Shown here piece after piece: positions 16,783-25,147 of a DNA stretch of 64,000 bases. The notes under the pieces were generated by a model. The model saw nothing but the letters and a program-made list of their open reading frames with translations. It did no database searches and had not been told where the DNA came from. Every line of letters starts with the position of its first letter. Within the stretch, counting starts at the first letter, position 1. The stretch covers positions 1 to 64,000 of the forward strand of contig JADCJE010000097.1 of the NCBI GenBank assembly GCA_020247305.1, read 5' to 3'. The DNA is from Phycisphaerales bacterium (lineage in GTDB: Bacteria > Planctomycetota > UBA1135 > UBA2386). The position numbers and the translations under genes are program-made.

Positions 16783-18246
16783 TCAGAGGATCGGCGACAA
16801 CAGCCCGCAGGCCGCGTCGAGCAGGCGTGGCACGACGCCAGTCGGCAGGTCCTCCGGCCCGATGCGGCGGGATCCCGTGCGGCGCCGCTCGATCGTCGCG
16901 ATGACGTCGTCCGCGAGTTCAGGCGCGTCGAGCACGACGACGGCGATCTCGAAGTTGAGGTTGGCGCTGCGCAGGTCCATGTTGGCGCTGCCGATCGCGA
17001 CGACGCGCGCGTCCACCACCATCACCTTGGCGTGGTTGTAGTCGTCGATCGACTCGTGGACCTCGATGCCGGACGCCAGCAGGCGGGCGTAGAAACTGCG
17101 CTGCGCGTGGTGCAGCACCCACGCCTCCGAACGCGCGCCGTTGGTGAAGATGCGCACGCGCACGCCGCGCGTCGCAGCCAATTGCAGCGCGAAGAGCAGC
17201 TGCGGCGGCGGCACGAGGTACGGCGAACTGAGGTCGATCGACGACTTGGCCTCGCCGATCGCCTGCACGACCGCGAACCACAGGCCGGAGAACTCGCGGT
17301 CCGGGCCGGAGCAGACGACGCCGACGCGGCGCGTCCCGGCCGCCGGCACGGCCGGAAACACGTCCTCGAGGACCTCCTCGGTGGCGGTGCACCAGTCCTC
17401 GACGAAGACCTCCTGCAGGCGTTCGACCACGGGGCCGCGCACCTGCACCATCGCGTCGAGCCATTGGCGCTGTTCGCCGAAACGATCGGTCAGGTACTCG
17501 TCGGCGACGTTGCGACCGCCGACGAAGCCCGTGTGGCCGTCGCAGACCAGCAGCTTGCGGTGGTTGCGCAGGTTGATCGTGAACGGGCGGCGCTTCCAAA
17601 GGATCGGCAGGAACGCCTCCACGCGGCCGCCGGCGGCGCGCAGGGCCTGCAGGTGGCTGGCGCCGAGGCCGAAGCTGCCGAACGAATCGTAGACGAGGCG
17701 GACAGCCACGCCGCGCCGGGCAGCGCGTTCGAGCACGGCGAGGAAGCGCAGGCCGGTCGCGTCCGGGCGCAGGATGTAGACGACGCAGTGCACATGGCTG
17801 CGGGCGGCGTCGATCGCCGCCTCCGCCGCGACGAAGAACTGCCCGCCGTCGGGCAGCCAGGTGACGTGGTTGCCGTCGACCAGGCCAGCGCCGTCGTCGG
17901 CCGCCAGCAGCGCCGCAAGATCGCCACGTCCTTGGCCGGGCCGGCCACGCCCGGATCGCGACCGCGCACCGCGCAGCTTCGCGCGGCGCACGCGCACGCG
18001 CCGGAGCCGGCGCAGCTGCAGGCGCCGCGGGAACAGGTAGTAGAGCAGCAGCCCGAGCCACGGCGCGGCGAGGATGACCGCGATCCACAGCACCGTGCTC
18101 GCCGGCGAACCGCCGCGCACGAGCACGCGATAGACGAACAGGATCGCCAGCAGTTCGCCGACGACCGTGATGGCGACGAGCAGGGCGCTCCACTCGCCCG
18201 ACTGCGCCAGCGGCGCGTGCAGCAGCGTCGAGGCGACCGCCGGCAT
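16783..18246 (-). CDS. cls: Cardiolipin synthase (phospholipase D superfamily)
   Basis: Membrane enzyme condensing phosphatidyl groups into cardiolipin; 487 residues, the family norm. Two N-terminal membrane segments (about residues 19-42 and 50-72) are followed by an unusually basic stretch of about 40 residues. Two HKD motifs are intact: HRKLLVCDG at 229-237 followed by GFVGGRN, and HAKVMVVD at 405-412 followed by GSANMD. The ATG overlaps the stop of the preceding lipoprotein gene (ATGA), so the two are coupled. Confidence 0.93.
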   Translation of the reverse strand: MPAVASTLLHAPLAQSGEWSALLVAITVVGELLAILFVYRVLVRGGSPASTVLWIAVILAAPWLGLLLYYLFPRRLQLRRLRRVRVRRAKLRGARSRSGRGRPGQGRGDLAALLAADDGAGLVDGNHVTWLPDGGQFFVAAEAAIDAARSHVHCVVYILRPDATGLRFLAVLERAARRGVAVRLVYDSFGSFGLGASHLQALRAAGGRVEAFLPILWKRRPFTINLRNHRKLLVCDGHTGFVGGRNVADEYLTDRFGEQRQWLDAMVQVRGPVVERLQEVFVEDWCTATEEVLEDVFPAVPAAGTRRVGVVCSGPDREFSGLWFAVVQAIGEAKSSIDLSSPYLVPPPQLLFALQLAATRGVRVRIFTNGARSEAWVLHHAQRSFYARLLASGIEVHESIDDYNHAKVMVVDARVVAIGSANMDLRSANLNFEIAVVVLDAPELADDVIATIERRRTGSRRIGPEDLPTGVVPRLLDAACGLLSPIL

Positions 18247-18782
18247 CAGGTGCCGGCGACGGGCATCGTGCCGGCGTTCGTCGCCAGCATCGGCATGCGG
18301 CGACGTTCGACGTCGCCCTTCTGGTTGCGCACCTCGACGGTGAACACCACGAACGTGCCGATGCCGATCTCGCGGCCGAGCGGCGAGTCGATGTAGAAGA
18401 CGCCGCGCCAGTTCGGTTCGACGGTCGTGCGCTGCATCGTGGTGTAGTTCAGCATGTCCGGGCCGCCCTGGCCCGGCGCAGCGTCGATCTGGCGCAGCAG
18501 CACCTCGCCGATCGCGTTCATCGTCACCGTGCCCTCCGGCCCCATGCGGACTTCGAGGGCTTCGCCGGAGCGGTTCTGCACCTCAACCTGGATCCGCGTC
18601 TGCGTGCGATTGAGGTCGAGCGCGAGGTCGGCGCCGTGCATGCGCGCGACCCAGGCGCCCGACGGCCCCATGGTCCAATCGTGCGCGCCGTTTGGCTCCA
18701 GCCGCAGCCACGACTTGGGCGGCGGCGTGCTGCACCCTGCCATCACCACGCCCAGAACACCAACCAGCCAGCCATGCTTCAT
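18246..18782 (-). CDS. YcfL/DUF1425-like lipoprotein
   Basis: Predicted lipoprotein of 178 residues. ATG 18782 opens a short signal peptide with lipobox VMAGC at residues 14-18; the ORF track start at 19019 would run through the repeat region and is rejected. The mature part contains LNRTQTRIQVEVQNRSG and FYIDSPLGREIGIGTFVVFTVEV, resembling the beta-sandwich of YcfL/DUF1425 proteins linked in other bacteria to penicillin-binding-protein activator lipoproteins. The stop overlaps the cardiolipin synthase start, an unusual pairing that suggests an envelope role. Confidence 0.72.
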   Translation of the reverse strand: MKHGWLVGVLGVVMAGCSTPPPKSWLRLEPNGAHDWTMGPSGAWVARMHGADLALDLNRTQTRIQVEVQNRSGEALEVRMGPEGTVTMNAIGEVLLRQIDAAPGQGGPDMLNYTTMQRTTVEPNWRGVFYIDSPLGREIGIGTFVVFTVEVRNQKGDVERRRMPMLATNAGTMPVAGT

Positions 18783-18914
18783 GGTTCGATCCTGCCTCGT
18801 TCGAATGCGCCGCGGCGGGCACCGCCGCCCAGCGCCGCCAACCATACGCCGCGCCTGCGGCGTCGCCATGGTTGCCCGCAAAGCGCCTGCGCCAACGACG
18901 ACGCGAACCGGCGC

Positions 18915-19002
18915 GCGCCCAGCGGAAACCCGGCCTGCGCGCAGCGGAAACCCGGCCCGCGCCCAGCGAAAACCCGGCCTGCGCGCAGCGAAAACGACGA
19001 CG
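18915..19002. repeat. Four tandem copies of a 22-bp unit
   Basis: Units start at 18915, 18937, 18959 and 18981 with consensus gcgcscagcgraaacccggcct; the last is degenerate at its 3' end. The array lies between the DUF1425 lipoprotein start and the tRNA terminator and does not encode a supported protein. No spacers are present, so it is not a CRISPR array. Confidence 0.85.
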
Positions 19003-19031
19003 CCCGCCGTGCTGGGCACGGCGGGCGTCGT
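18997..19031 (-). terminator. Strong hairpin, terminator of tRNA-Thr
   Basis: Perfect 15-bp inverted repeat (acgacgcccgccgtg / cacggcgggcgtcgt) with a 5-base loop, three bases beyond the tRNA CCA end. On the minus strand it is followed by cgTTTTcg, giving a short U-tract as expected for intrinsic termination. Confidence 0.85.
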
Positions 19032-19034
19032 GTG

Positions 19035-19110
19035 TGGAGCCGATGGTGGGACTCGAACCCGCGACCTATGCTTTACGAAAGCATTGCTCTACCAACTGAG
19101 CTACATCGGC
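19035..19110 (-). tRNA. tRNA-Thr (anticodon CGT)
   Basis: A 76-base cloverleaf read by eye. The acceptor stem GCCGATG pairs with CATCGGC, followed by T and an encoded CCA. The D-arm is in GTAGCTCAGTTGGTAGAGC. The anticodon stem ATGCT/AGCAT encloses the loop TTCGTAA with anticodon CGT, reading the ACG codon of threonine. The T-arm contains GGGTTCGAGTCCC. A perfect hairpin follows and a plausible promoter precedes it, so it appears to be transcribed alone. Confidence 0.96.
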
Positions 19111-19126
19111 ACAGAACGGGGCGAAC

Positions 19127-19155
19127 AGCGTAGCGATCGGCAGGCCGCCGGTCCA
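19127..19155 (-). promoter_or_regulatory. Candidate promoter of tRNA-Thr
   Basis: On the minus strand TGGACC, 17 bases, then TACGCT, ending about 16 bases before the mature tRNA 5' end. Each hexamer matches about half to two thirds of the consensus. Confidence 0.4.
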
Positions 19156-19246
19156 GAGTGAAGCCGATCGTTCGCCCGCGGCTCCCGCTGCGCCCGACGC
19201 CACCGAACGCCCCGAGCGCCACAGCGCCGCGCCGCCGGAAATGCCA

Positions 19247-19280
19247 ACCGGCCGTGGCAACGCAAGTCGCCACGGCCGGT
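19247..19280 (-). terminator. Hairpin downstream of the HEAT-protein gene
   Basis: Perfect 12-bp inverted repeat accggccgtggc / gccacggccggt with a 10-base loop, about 70 bases past the HEAT gene stop. No long U-tract follows on the minus strand, so this is a terminator-like or RNA-stabilising hairpin between the HEAT gene and the tRNA promoter. Confidence 0.6.
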
Positions 19281-19351
19281 CGTTGATGCGCCGTCCGCCT
19301 GCAGGCCGCGGCGCGGCGACGCGGGCGGACGGGCACGCCACGCTGGAAGGA

Positions 19352-21475
19352 TCAGCCTTCCGACTTCGGCGCCGTCGCGACGCGGGTGAACTTCTGCAGC
19401 AGTTCGAGCGTCGCTTCGGGCGCGAGCTTGGCCTTGCCGAGGGCCGCGCCGAGGTCGATGCGCAGACCAGCGTCGGTGGCGCCTTCGAGCGCCGTGCGCA
19501 GGGCCGCGACCGCATCGCCGCCGTTGGCGCCGCGACCGAGGATGTTGCCGATCGCCGTCGCCGCCGCGCGCTTGAGGTCGACACTGCCGCCGCCGGCGAG
19601 CGCGGCCGAAAGGGCCGGGAGGGCCGCTTCCCCACCGGCGAGGCCGATGGCCTTCGCCGCCGGGACCGACACCGCGTCCGCGCGGTCGAGCTGACCGGCG
19701 AGCGCCGCCAGGGCGCCGCCGATGTCGCTCTTACCGTTGGCCATCGCCGCGAGGCTGCTGCTCGCCATGGCCGCGTAGGCCTCGGCGCGCGCATTCGCCG
19801 GGTCGGCGACGCCTTCGAGGGCCGCCTTGGCGGCGGCTTCGAGCGCTTCGCCGGTCAGCGGCGCCTTGATGTAGGTGTAGCCGTCGCCGAGGCGCGCCTT
19901 GGCCGCCTCCTCGTCCTTGCACAGGATGGCGATCTTGCAGTTCGCCATGCGCGGGTCCTTCTTGACGTTGCCGATCACGTCCTGCGGCAGGCGATCCGGC
20001 AGGATGTCGCTGACGACGAGGAAGTCGATGTTCGGGTTGGTCAGCAGCGCCGCCATGCCGGAGACGGCATCGGCGCTGTGGCTGACGGCGAAGCCGCGCT
20101 TGCCCGCGACCGAGCTGACTGCGGCGTCGGCGTCCGCCGCCGGCGCGACGACGTGCAGCGTGTGCACGGCCTGCTCGGTGATGGCTGCAGCGAGCACCTC
20201 GACGACCGCGCCGCCCGCCGGCACGGCGACGCCGCCGGTCGCCTTGACCAGGGCTTCGGCCGCGGCGTAGCGCACGCGCTTGTCGTTGCTGCCGAGCGAC
20301 TGGACCAGCGCCGACGAAGCGGCGGAGTCGGCGTTCTCGGCGACGCCGAGCGCGCCCACCGCACCCATCGACACCGGCGCCAGCTTGCCGGCGTTGCCGG
20401 CGTCGAGCGCGCCGCGCACGGCGTCGAGACCCGACGCGAGGGCGACGGCCTTCAGGTCGGCGGCCACGGCTTCGAGCGGCTTCATCGCTTCGTCGCCGCC
20501 GGCCACGCCCTGGTCGATGAGGTTGGCCTGGGCGAGGCAGGCTGACGCGAACGTGCTGCGGGCGTCGAGGCTCGACGGCGCGATGCGCAGCGCCGCCGCG
20601 GCGCAGCCCTTGGCCAGCTCGGCCGGGTACAGCAGCGCCGGGACGTCCGCGGCCACGAGCTTGTCGTTCGCCAGCGACCAGACCACGTCGCTCCACGCGC
20701 CGGCCGCGACGTTGCCCTTGAGGTACTCGCGGGCCTGGGCGAGGTAGAGGTCGACGACGGCGCCGTTGGCGCCCTTCTTCTGCAGGAACTTGCGGGCGAT
20801 GGCGCGCACGTTGGCGCGCTCGTCGTTGCCGAGGTGCACCATCGCCGGGATGGCGCGGTCGTCACCGATCAGGTCGAGCGCCGCGGCGGCGTTCTGCACC
20901 ACCTCGTTGCTGCTGCTGCCCAGCGCCGCGATCAGCGGCAGGACCGCGTGCGAGCGGATCTGCGACAGGGCCGAGACGGCGAGGATCTGGCCGTCCTGGT
21001 CGTCCTTGTTGCCGAGCTTCTCGACGAGGGCGGGCACCGCGAACTCGCCGTGCTCCGCGACCAGCGTGTTGATCGCCGATTGACGGGCGCCGTAGTCGCT
21101 GTCCTTGGCGGTCGCCGTGGCGACCAGGCCCGCGATCGCCGCGTCGTCGCGCGAGCGCACCTTCTTCTCGACCTTGGCGCGCTCCATGATCGAGATCGCG
21201 ATCTTCTGGATCTCGCTCGGGTTGCCGTCGGCGTCCTTCTGCGTCATCAGCAGGTACCACTCGTCCTGCGAGATCGAGCGGTACATCGTGAGCGCGTCGG
21301 CGTTCGACGGATCGCCGGCGAGGATCTCGCGCAGCTTCGCGGTCGCTTCCTCCTTCTTGTTCAGGCGGAGCAGCGTGGCGGCCTCCTGCAGCGGCGAATC
21401 CTGCGCCGCAACGGCGCCACCGACGACCGCGGCGATGGCCGCCGCGAGCAGGGACTGGGAGAGGGAGCGAGCCAT
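19352..21475 (-). CDS. Exported HEAT-repeat protein with an embedded degenerate receiver domain
   Basis: Predicted exported protein of 707 residues. ATG 21475 follows an AAGGAG ribosome site at 9-base spacing and opens a signal peptide ending GGAVAAQDS. Helical TPR-like residues 26-65 are followed by HEAT/PBS-lyase repeats at about 110-245 (for example VRAIARKFL) and again at about 380-430 and 590-700. Between them, residues about 436-553 read like a CheY-type receiver: a strand HTLHVVAP, NIDFLVVSDILP, CKIAILCKD and YIKAPL with Lys537 in the receiver-Lys position. The phosphoacceptor position reads SDILP, one residue short of the usual D-x-x-x-P spacing, so phosphorylation is doubtful. Divergent from the NtrC-type regulator gene. 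Confidence 0.85.
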   Translation of the reverse strand: MARSLSQSLLAAAIAAVVGGAVAAQDSPLQEAATLLRLNKKEEATAKLREILAGDPSNADALTMYRSISQDEWYLLMTQKDADGNPSEIQKIAISIMERAKVEKKVRSRDDAAIAGLVATATAKDSDYGARQSAINTLVAEHGEFAVPALVEKLGNKDDQDGQILAVSALSQIRSHAVLPLIAALGSSSNEVVQNAAAALDLIGDDRAIPAMVHLGNDERANVRAIARKFLQKKGANGAVVDLYLAQAREYLKGNVAAGAWSDVVWSLANDKLVAADVPALLYPAELAKGCAAAALRIAPSSLDARSTFASACLAQANLIDQGVAGGDEAMKPLEAVAADLKAVALASGLDAVRGALDAGNAGKLAPVSMGAVGALGVAENADSAASSALVQSLGSNDKRVRYAAAEALVKATGGVAVPAGGAVVEVLAAAITEQAVHTLHVVAPAADADAAVSSVAGKRGFAVSHSADAVSGMAALLTNPNIDFLVVSDILPDRLPQDVIGNVKKDPRMANCKIAILCKDEEAAKARLGDGYTYIKAPLTGEALEAAAKAALEGVADPANARAEAYAAMASSSLAAMANGKSDIGGALAALAGQLDRADAVSVPAAKAIGLAGGEAALPALSAALAGGGSVDLKRAAATAIGNILGRGANGGDAVAALRTALEGATDAGLRIDLGAALGKAKLAPEATLELLQKFTRVATAPKSEG

Positions 21476-21778
21476 GAAACGGGACTCCTTGAGGGTCGGA
21501 TGCAGTGGGGTCTCTGGGAAGGCCGCGGGCGGTGCAGGGCTTCGTGCACTGGACGCAAAGCACCGCGGCCCTCCGTCCGGTGGAAGCCGGAAAGGGCCGC
21601 CGAATGCTATGTTCCGTCCGTCGAGGGTCAAGCATGCGCCGCGCCGGACAGCGCGGCCCGCCTCCCCCTCACTGCCCCGCCCCAGCTGCGCCGCGCCGCC
21701 CGCCGCCGCCGCCGCCGACCGACCGCGGCCCACCGCCACCGGCCAACCCCGCCCGCCTTGCTCCGTCCCGCCGCCGCT
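21476..21778. other. Divergent intergenic region between the HEAT and NtrC-type genes
   Basis: 303 bases without a supported gene. It holds the HEAT gene ribosome site (AAGGAG complement at 21485-21490), a GC-rich bulged hairpin at 21521-21570 that would lie in the HEAT 5' leader, and a candidate minus-strand promoter. The part nearest the NtrC-type gene is C-rich and shows no recognisable promoter or sigma-54 GG-N10-GC site. Confidence 0.7.
21604..21631 (-). promoter_or_regulatory. Candidate sigma-70 promoter of the HEAT-protein gene
   Basis: On the minus strand TTGACC (21626-21631), 16 bases, then TAGCAT (21604-21609). The -35 matches five of six consensus bases and the -10 four of six. 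It would give a leader of roughly 120 bases containing the hairpin at 21521-21570. Confidence 0.5.
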
Positions 21779-23149
21779 ATGCCGACCCACCCCGCCTTGA
21801 TCCTGCTCGTCGACGACCATCGCGCCGTGCGGGAGGAACTGTGCTTCCAGCTGGGCTACGACGGCTACCAGACGCGCGAAGCGGCCGACGGGCCGACGGC
21901 GGTCGCGATGGCCGCCGACCCGGCGGTGGACCTGATGGTGCTCGACGTCAAGCTCCCGGGACTCGACGGCCTCGACGTGCTGGCGCAGGCCAAGGCGGCG
22001 CGGCCGGACCTGCCGGTGGTGATGATCAGCGGCCACGGCGATCTCGAAACCGCCGTGCTCGCCGTCCGCCGCGGCGCCTACGACTTCCTGCAGAAGCCGT
22101 TCAGCAAGGACCGCCTGGTCCTGTCGCTGCAGAACGCGCTGGCCGCGAGCCGCCTCGCGCGCGAAAACCGCGTCCTGCGCGAAGCGCTCGCCCGCGACCA
22201 CCGCCTGCTTGGCGACAGCGCCGCAATGCAGCAGCTGCGCACGACGATCGCCAAGGTCGCCCCCACCGACGTCGCCGTGCTGATCACCGGCGAGAACGGC
22301 ACCGGCAAGGAGCTGGCGGCGCGGCAACTGCACCTGCAGGGCCGGCGCAACCAAGGCCCGTTCGTGGCGCGCAACTGCGCCGCGATCGCGCCCGAACTGG
22401 TCGAGAGCGAACTCTTCGGCCACGAGCGCGGCGCGTTCACCGGCGCAGTGACGGCGTACGCCGGCGCGTTCGAGCAGGCGCACGGCGGCACGCTGTTCCT
22501 CGACGAGGTCGGCGACATGCCGGCGGCGATGCAGGCCAAGCTGCTGCGCGCGGTGCAGGAGCGGGTCGTGCAGCGCGTCGGCGGCAGCAAGGAGGTCGCC
22601 GTCGACGTGCGCATCGTCGCCGCCACCAACCAGGATCTCGCCGCGATGGTCACCGCCAAGTCCTTCCGCGAGGACCTCTACTACCGGCTGCACGGCGTCG
22701 GCGTGCGCCTGCCGGCGTTGCGCGAACGCCCAGACGACGTGCCGCTGCTGGCCGCGCACTTCCTCGCAAGTGTGCGCGCGCGCTACGGACTGGCGCCGCA
22801 ACGATTCGCCGTCGACGCGATTGCGTGGCTCGCGACCCAGCCCTGGCCCGGCAACGTGCGGCAACTGCGCAACGTCGTCGAGGCGGCGGCGGCGCTGGCG
22901 GACGGCGACGAGGTCGGCGTCGCCGACCTCGCCGGCGCGCTGCCGACGGCGTCGCCGTCGCGCACCGGCGACGGCAGCGTCGACTGGTTCGCCTTCGACC
23001 GCATCGAGGACTTCCGCGCCGCGACCGAGAAGGAGTTCCTGCGCCGCAAGCTGCTGCAGTTCGACGGCAACATCAAGCGCACCGCCGAGCACATCGACCT
23101 GATGCGCAGCAACCTCTACAAGAAGCTGGAGCGCTACGGGCTCAAGTAG
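21779..23149 (+). CDS. NtrC-family sigma-54-dependent response regulator
   Basis: Transcription activator of 456 residues for sigma-54 promoters. The receiver has Asp56 (VLDVKLPG) and Lys106 (LQKPF). The AAA+ domain has Walker A GENGTGKE at 171-178, the sigma-54 contact loop GAFTGA at 218-223, and [10 protein letters not shown] at about 239-248. The C-terminus is a Fis-type helix-turn-helix ([20 protein letters not shown]). The ORF track begins far upstream, but ATG 21779 starts the receiver fold cleanly. There is no adjacent kinase. An intact GAFTGA indicates a true sigma-54 activator. Confidence 0.95.
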   Translation: MPTHPALILLVDDHRAVREELCFQLGYDGYQTREAADGPTAVAMAADPAVDLMVLDVKLPGLDGLDVLAQAKAARPDLPVVMISGHGDLETAVLAVRRGAYDFLQKPFSKDRLVLSLQNALAASRLARENRVLREALARDHRLLGDSAAMQQLRTTIAKVAPTDVAVLITGENGTGKELAARQLHLQGRRNQGPFVARNCAAIAPELVESELFGHERGAFTGAVTAYAGAFEQAHGGTLFLDEVGDMPAAMQAKLLRAVQERVVQRVGGSKEVAVDVRIVAATNQDLAAMVTAKSFREDLYYRLHGVGVRLPALRERPDDVPLLAAHFLASVRARYGLAPQRFAVDAIAWLATQPWPGNVRQLRNVVEAAAALADGDEVGVADLAGALPTASPSRTGDGSVDWFAFDRIEDFRAATEKEFLRRKLLQFDGNIKRTAEHIDLMRSNLYKKLERYGLK

Positions 23150-23185
23150 CCGGGCGCTGGATCCGCGCGGGTCGCCGCGGGCGCG

Positions 23186-23204
23186 GGGCGCGATCGTCGC
23201 GCCC
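23186..23204. terminator. Bidirectional hairpin between convergent genes
   Basis: GGGCGCGA, loop TCG, TCGCGCCC: a perfect 8-bp stem midway between the NtrC-type gene stop and the LysM gene stop. No U-tract on either strand. Confidence 0.45.
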
Positions 23205-23225
23205 ACGGTGCGCCGCGTGCGGCGA

Positions 23226-24128
23226 TCACTTCGCCGGCAGGACGATCTTCTGGCCGTCGCGGACGTTGTCGCCGAGGCCCGGGTTGGCCTGCTTGATCGC
23301 GGCGACCATCTTGTCGGCGTTCTTGCGGCCGTACGTCCGCTCGGCGATGCGCCACAGGGAGTCGCCGGGCTTGACCGTGTAGCTCGTGCCGCCGGCCGGC
23401 GGCGTCGCCGAGCTGCTGGCGGGCGCGCCCGTCGCGCCACCGTTGCCGTTGCTGTTGCTGTTGGCCGGCGCGACCGTGCCCGCCGGCGCGAGCGTCGGCA
23501 TGGGCACGTTGGTCACGACGGCAGCGCCCGGCGCGACCGCCGCCGCCGGCGCACCCGCGCTGGGCGCATCGGCCGTGAGGACCTTGGGCTTGCTGGCCTC
23601 GATCGCGAGCAGCAGCACCTCGTCGTCGACCCACGGCACGGCCACTTCCTGGCCGACGCGCAGCACTTCGAGTTCCTCGTTGAGCGACTTGGTCTCGGCG
23701 AGGTAGGGATCGCGCGCGCCGCACCAACGGCGGACGAGGCTGTCGAGCGAGTCGTTGGGCTTCGCACGGACCCAGCGCACGTTGCGCTCGCGGCGCGACA
23801 GTCCGAGTTGCTGCGCGACGAGGTCCGCGGCGACCATCGGCTTCGGGGCCGCGGCGGCCAGCGGCTGCGGCGCCACGTCGGTCGGCGAGGGCACGCCCGG
23901 GAACGCCGCGTCGGCGGCCTTCACACCGCCGTCCGCCGCCGGCGTGGCAGCGGGCTTGCTCGCGTCGGCGTCCTTCGCCGCGACTTCCTGGTTGAGGATG
24001 TGCGCCAGGCCTGGCGTCTGCGCCGCGCGCTTGTCGTCACCGCTCGGGCGGAACAACACCGCGACGACGAGGATCAGGCCGAGGAATCCGGAGACCGCAT
24101 ACACCAACAAACGCTCGTTCTGCTTCAT
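23226..24128 (-). CDS. Membrane-anchored LysM-domain protein
   Basis: Envelope protein of 300 residues that probably binds peptidoglycan. ATG 24128 is preceded by GGAGGG at 4-base spacing. One membrane segment at about residues 8-27 (LLVYAVSGFLGLILVVAVLF) anchors it with no obvious cleavage site. An Ala/Pro-rich linker follows, then a first LysM-like region near 90-150 (AKPNDSLDSLVRRW), a low-complexity Gly/Asn stretch (ANSNSNGNGGATG) and a canonical C-terminal LysM from about 250: YTVKPGDSLWRIAERTYG. It is convergent with the NtrC-type gene. Confidence 0.88.
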   Translation of the reverse strand: MKQNERLLVYAVSGFLGLILVVAVLFRPSGDDKRAAQTPGLAHILNQEVAAKDADASKPAATPAADGGVKAADAAFPGVPSPTDVAPQPLAAAAPKPMVAADLVAQQLGLSRRERNVRWVRAKPNDSLDSLVRRWCGARDPYLAETKSLNEELEVLRVGQEVAVPWVDDEVLLLAIEASKPKVLTADAPSAGAPAAAVAPGAAVVTNVPMPTLAPAGTVAPANSNSNGNGGATGAPASSSATPPAGGTSYTVKPGDSLWRIAERTYGRKNADKMVAAIKQANPGLGDNVRDGQKIVLPAK

Positions 24129-24246
24129 GGCACCCTCCGACGACGCGATGCACCGCGCCGCCGCGCAAGGGGCGGGACGCACGCCATGACGAGAAGCGCG
24201 CGGGACCGCCCGACGCCGTCAGGATGACCGCCCGACGACTGGGCGC

Positions 24247-24274
24247 ATCCTAGAGCGCGCCCTCGCCGCTGCAA
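24247..24274 (-). promoter_or_regulatory. Candidate promoter of the LysM gene
   Basis: On the minus strand TTGCAG, 16 bases, then TAGGAT, about 120 bases before the LysM start. Weak -35; the -10 is the same hexamer as before two other genes in the window. Confidence 0.3.
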
Positions 24275-24316
24275 CCCTGGGGCGCAACTTCGCGGCGATG
24301 GCCCGGCGCGCGCGGC

Positions 24317-25147
24317 TCACGAGCCGGCGGGCTTCGGGCGATGCTCGAGCACGGCGGTTCCCGGTTCGACGACGAGTTCGGCAGCCGGCGCGGTCTTGGG
24401 GTCGAGTTCGATGCCGTTGAGTTCGATCGCGACGCGATCGCCGCTGTGGTCGCGATAGGCGACCTCGCGCAGCAGCCCGTCGGCGGCCTGCAGCGTCAGG
24501 TCGAGGCTGCGCACGCGCGCGGCCACCGCCGGCGTGCGCGGCGCCAACTGCACCTGCACGGTTCCCGGTGGTTTGCCGTCCGCACCGGCCGGCACGTCGG
24601 CCACGCCGACGACGACGAAGTCGCGCAGCAGCGGCGCGCTGTCGCCACCGACGGCGGCGAACAGGCTGCGCGCCAGTTCCGGGCCGTCGAGGTGGAAGCG
24701 CTCGATCTGCTTCTTCTGCGGCCGGTGCACTTCGTAGACGCGCTCGGCGAGGCGGACCACCGACGGCCGCGGTTCGGCGGCGAAGAAGACGACGACCGCC
24801 GGCTCGCGCCGGAACAGGAAGCGTCCCTTGCTGACCAGCGGCTCCTTCAGCAGTTCAGTGGTGCGCCGCTGCACGTAGTCGGCGACCAGCACCTTGGCAC
24901 GCTGCGAGCGTTCGGCGTGCAGGCGCAGCAGCGCTTCGGCGCGGGCGACCTCGGCGGCCGGAGCCGGCGTCGGCTCCTGGGTCTGCGCCTGGGCCTGGGC
25001 CGCGGCCACCGGCTGGGTCGACGGCTGGGTCGACGGCTGGGTCGACGGCTGGGTCGACGGCTGGGTCGCGGACGGCTTCGGACCCTGTCCGGCGAGGCCG
25101 GCAGCGCCCGCGAGCACGAGCACCGCGACGGTGGCAGGACGCTTCAT
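24317..25147 (-). CDS. Periplasmic LolA-like lipoprotein-carrier-fold protein
   Basis: Exported protein of 276 residues. ATG 25147 overlaps the stop of the upstream flavoenzyme gene (ATGA). The signal peptide ends GLAGQGP, with Gln near +1. Residues 28-46 are TQPS repeats from a 12-bp DNA minisatellite. The mature part follows the LolA/LppX-like half-barrel: [32 protein letters not shown], and the closing pattern [21 protein letters not shown]. It may carry a lipid or polyene-type molecule across the periplasm; in aryl-polyene clusters LolA-like proteins accompany halogenase-like flavoenzymes, as here, but no polyketide genes are present. Confidence 0.8.
   Translation of the reverse strand: MKRPATVAVLVLAGAAGLAGQGPKPSATQPSTQPSTQPSTQPSTQPVAAAQAQAQTQEPTPAPAAEVARAEALLRLHAERSQRAKVLVADYVQRRTTELLKEPLVSKGRFLFRREPAVVVFFAAEPRPSVVRLAERVYEVHRPQKKQIERFHLDGPELARSLFAAVGGDSAPLLRDFVVVGVADVPAGADGKPPGTVQVQLAPRTPAVAARVRSLDLTLQAADGLLREVAYRDHSGDRVAIELNGIELDPKTAPAAELVVEPGTAVLEHRPKPAGS
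25011..25070. repeat. 12-bp coding minisatellite (five units) in the LolA-like gene
   Basis: Five consecutive ggctgggtcgac-type units, the first four identical and the fifth ending in gcg, encoding repeated Thr-Gln-Pro-Ser on the minus strand. A length-variable linker is likely. Confidence 0.95.

Noticed and set aside
18915-19002. CRISPR-like direct repeats
   Set aside because: Units are contiguous 22-mers without spacers and no cas genes lie near.
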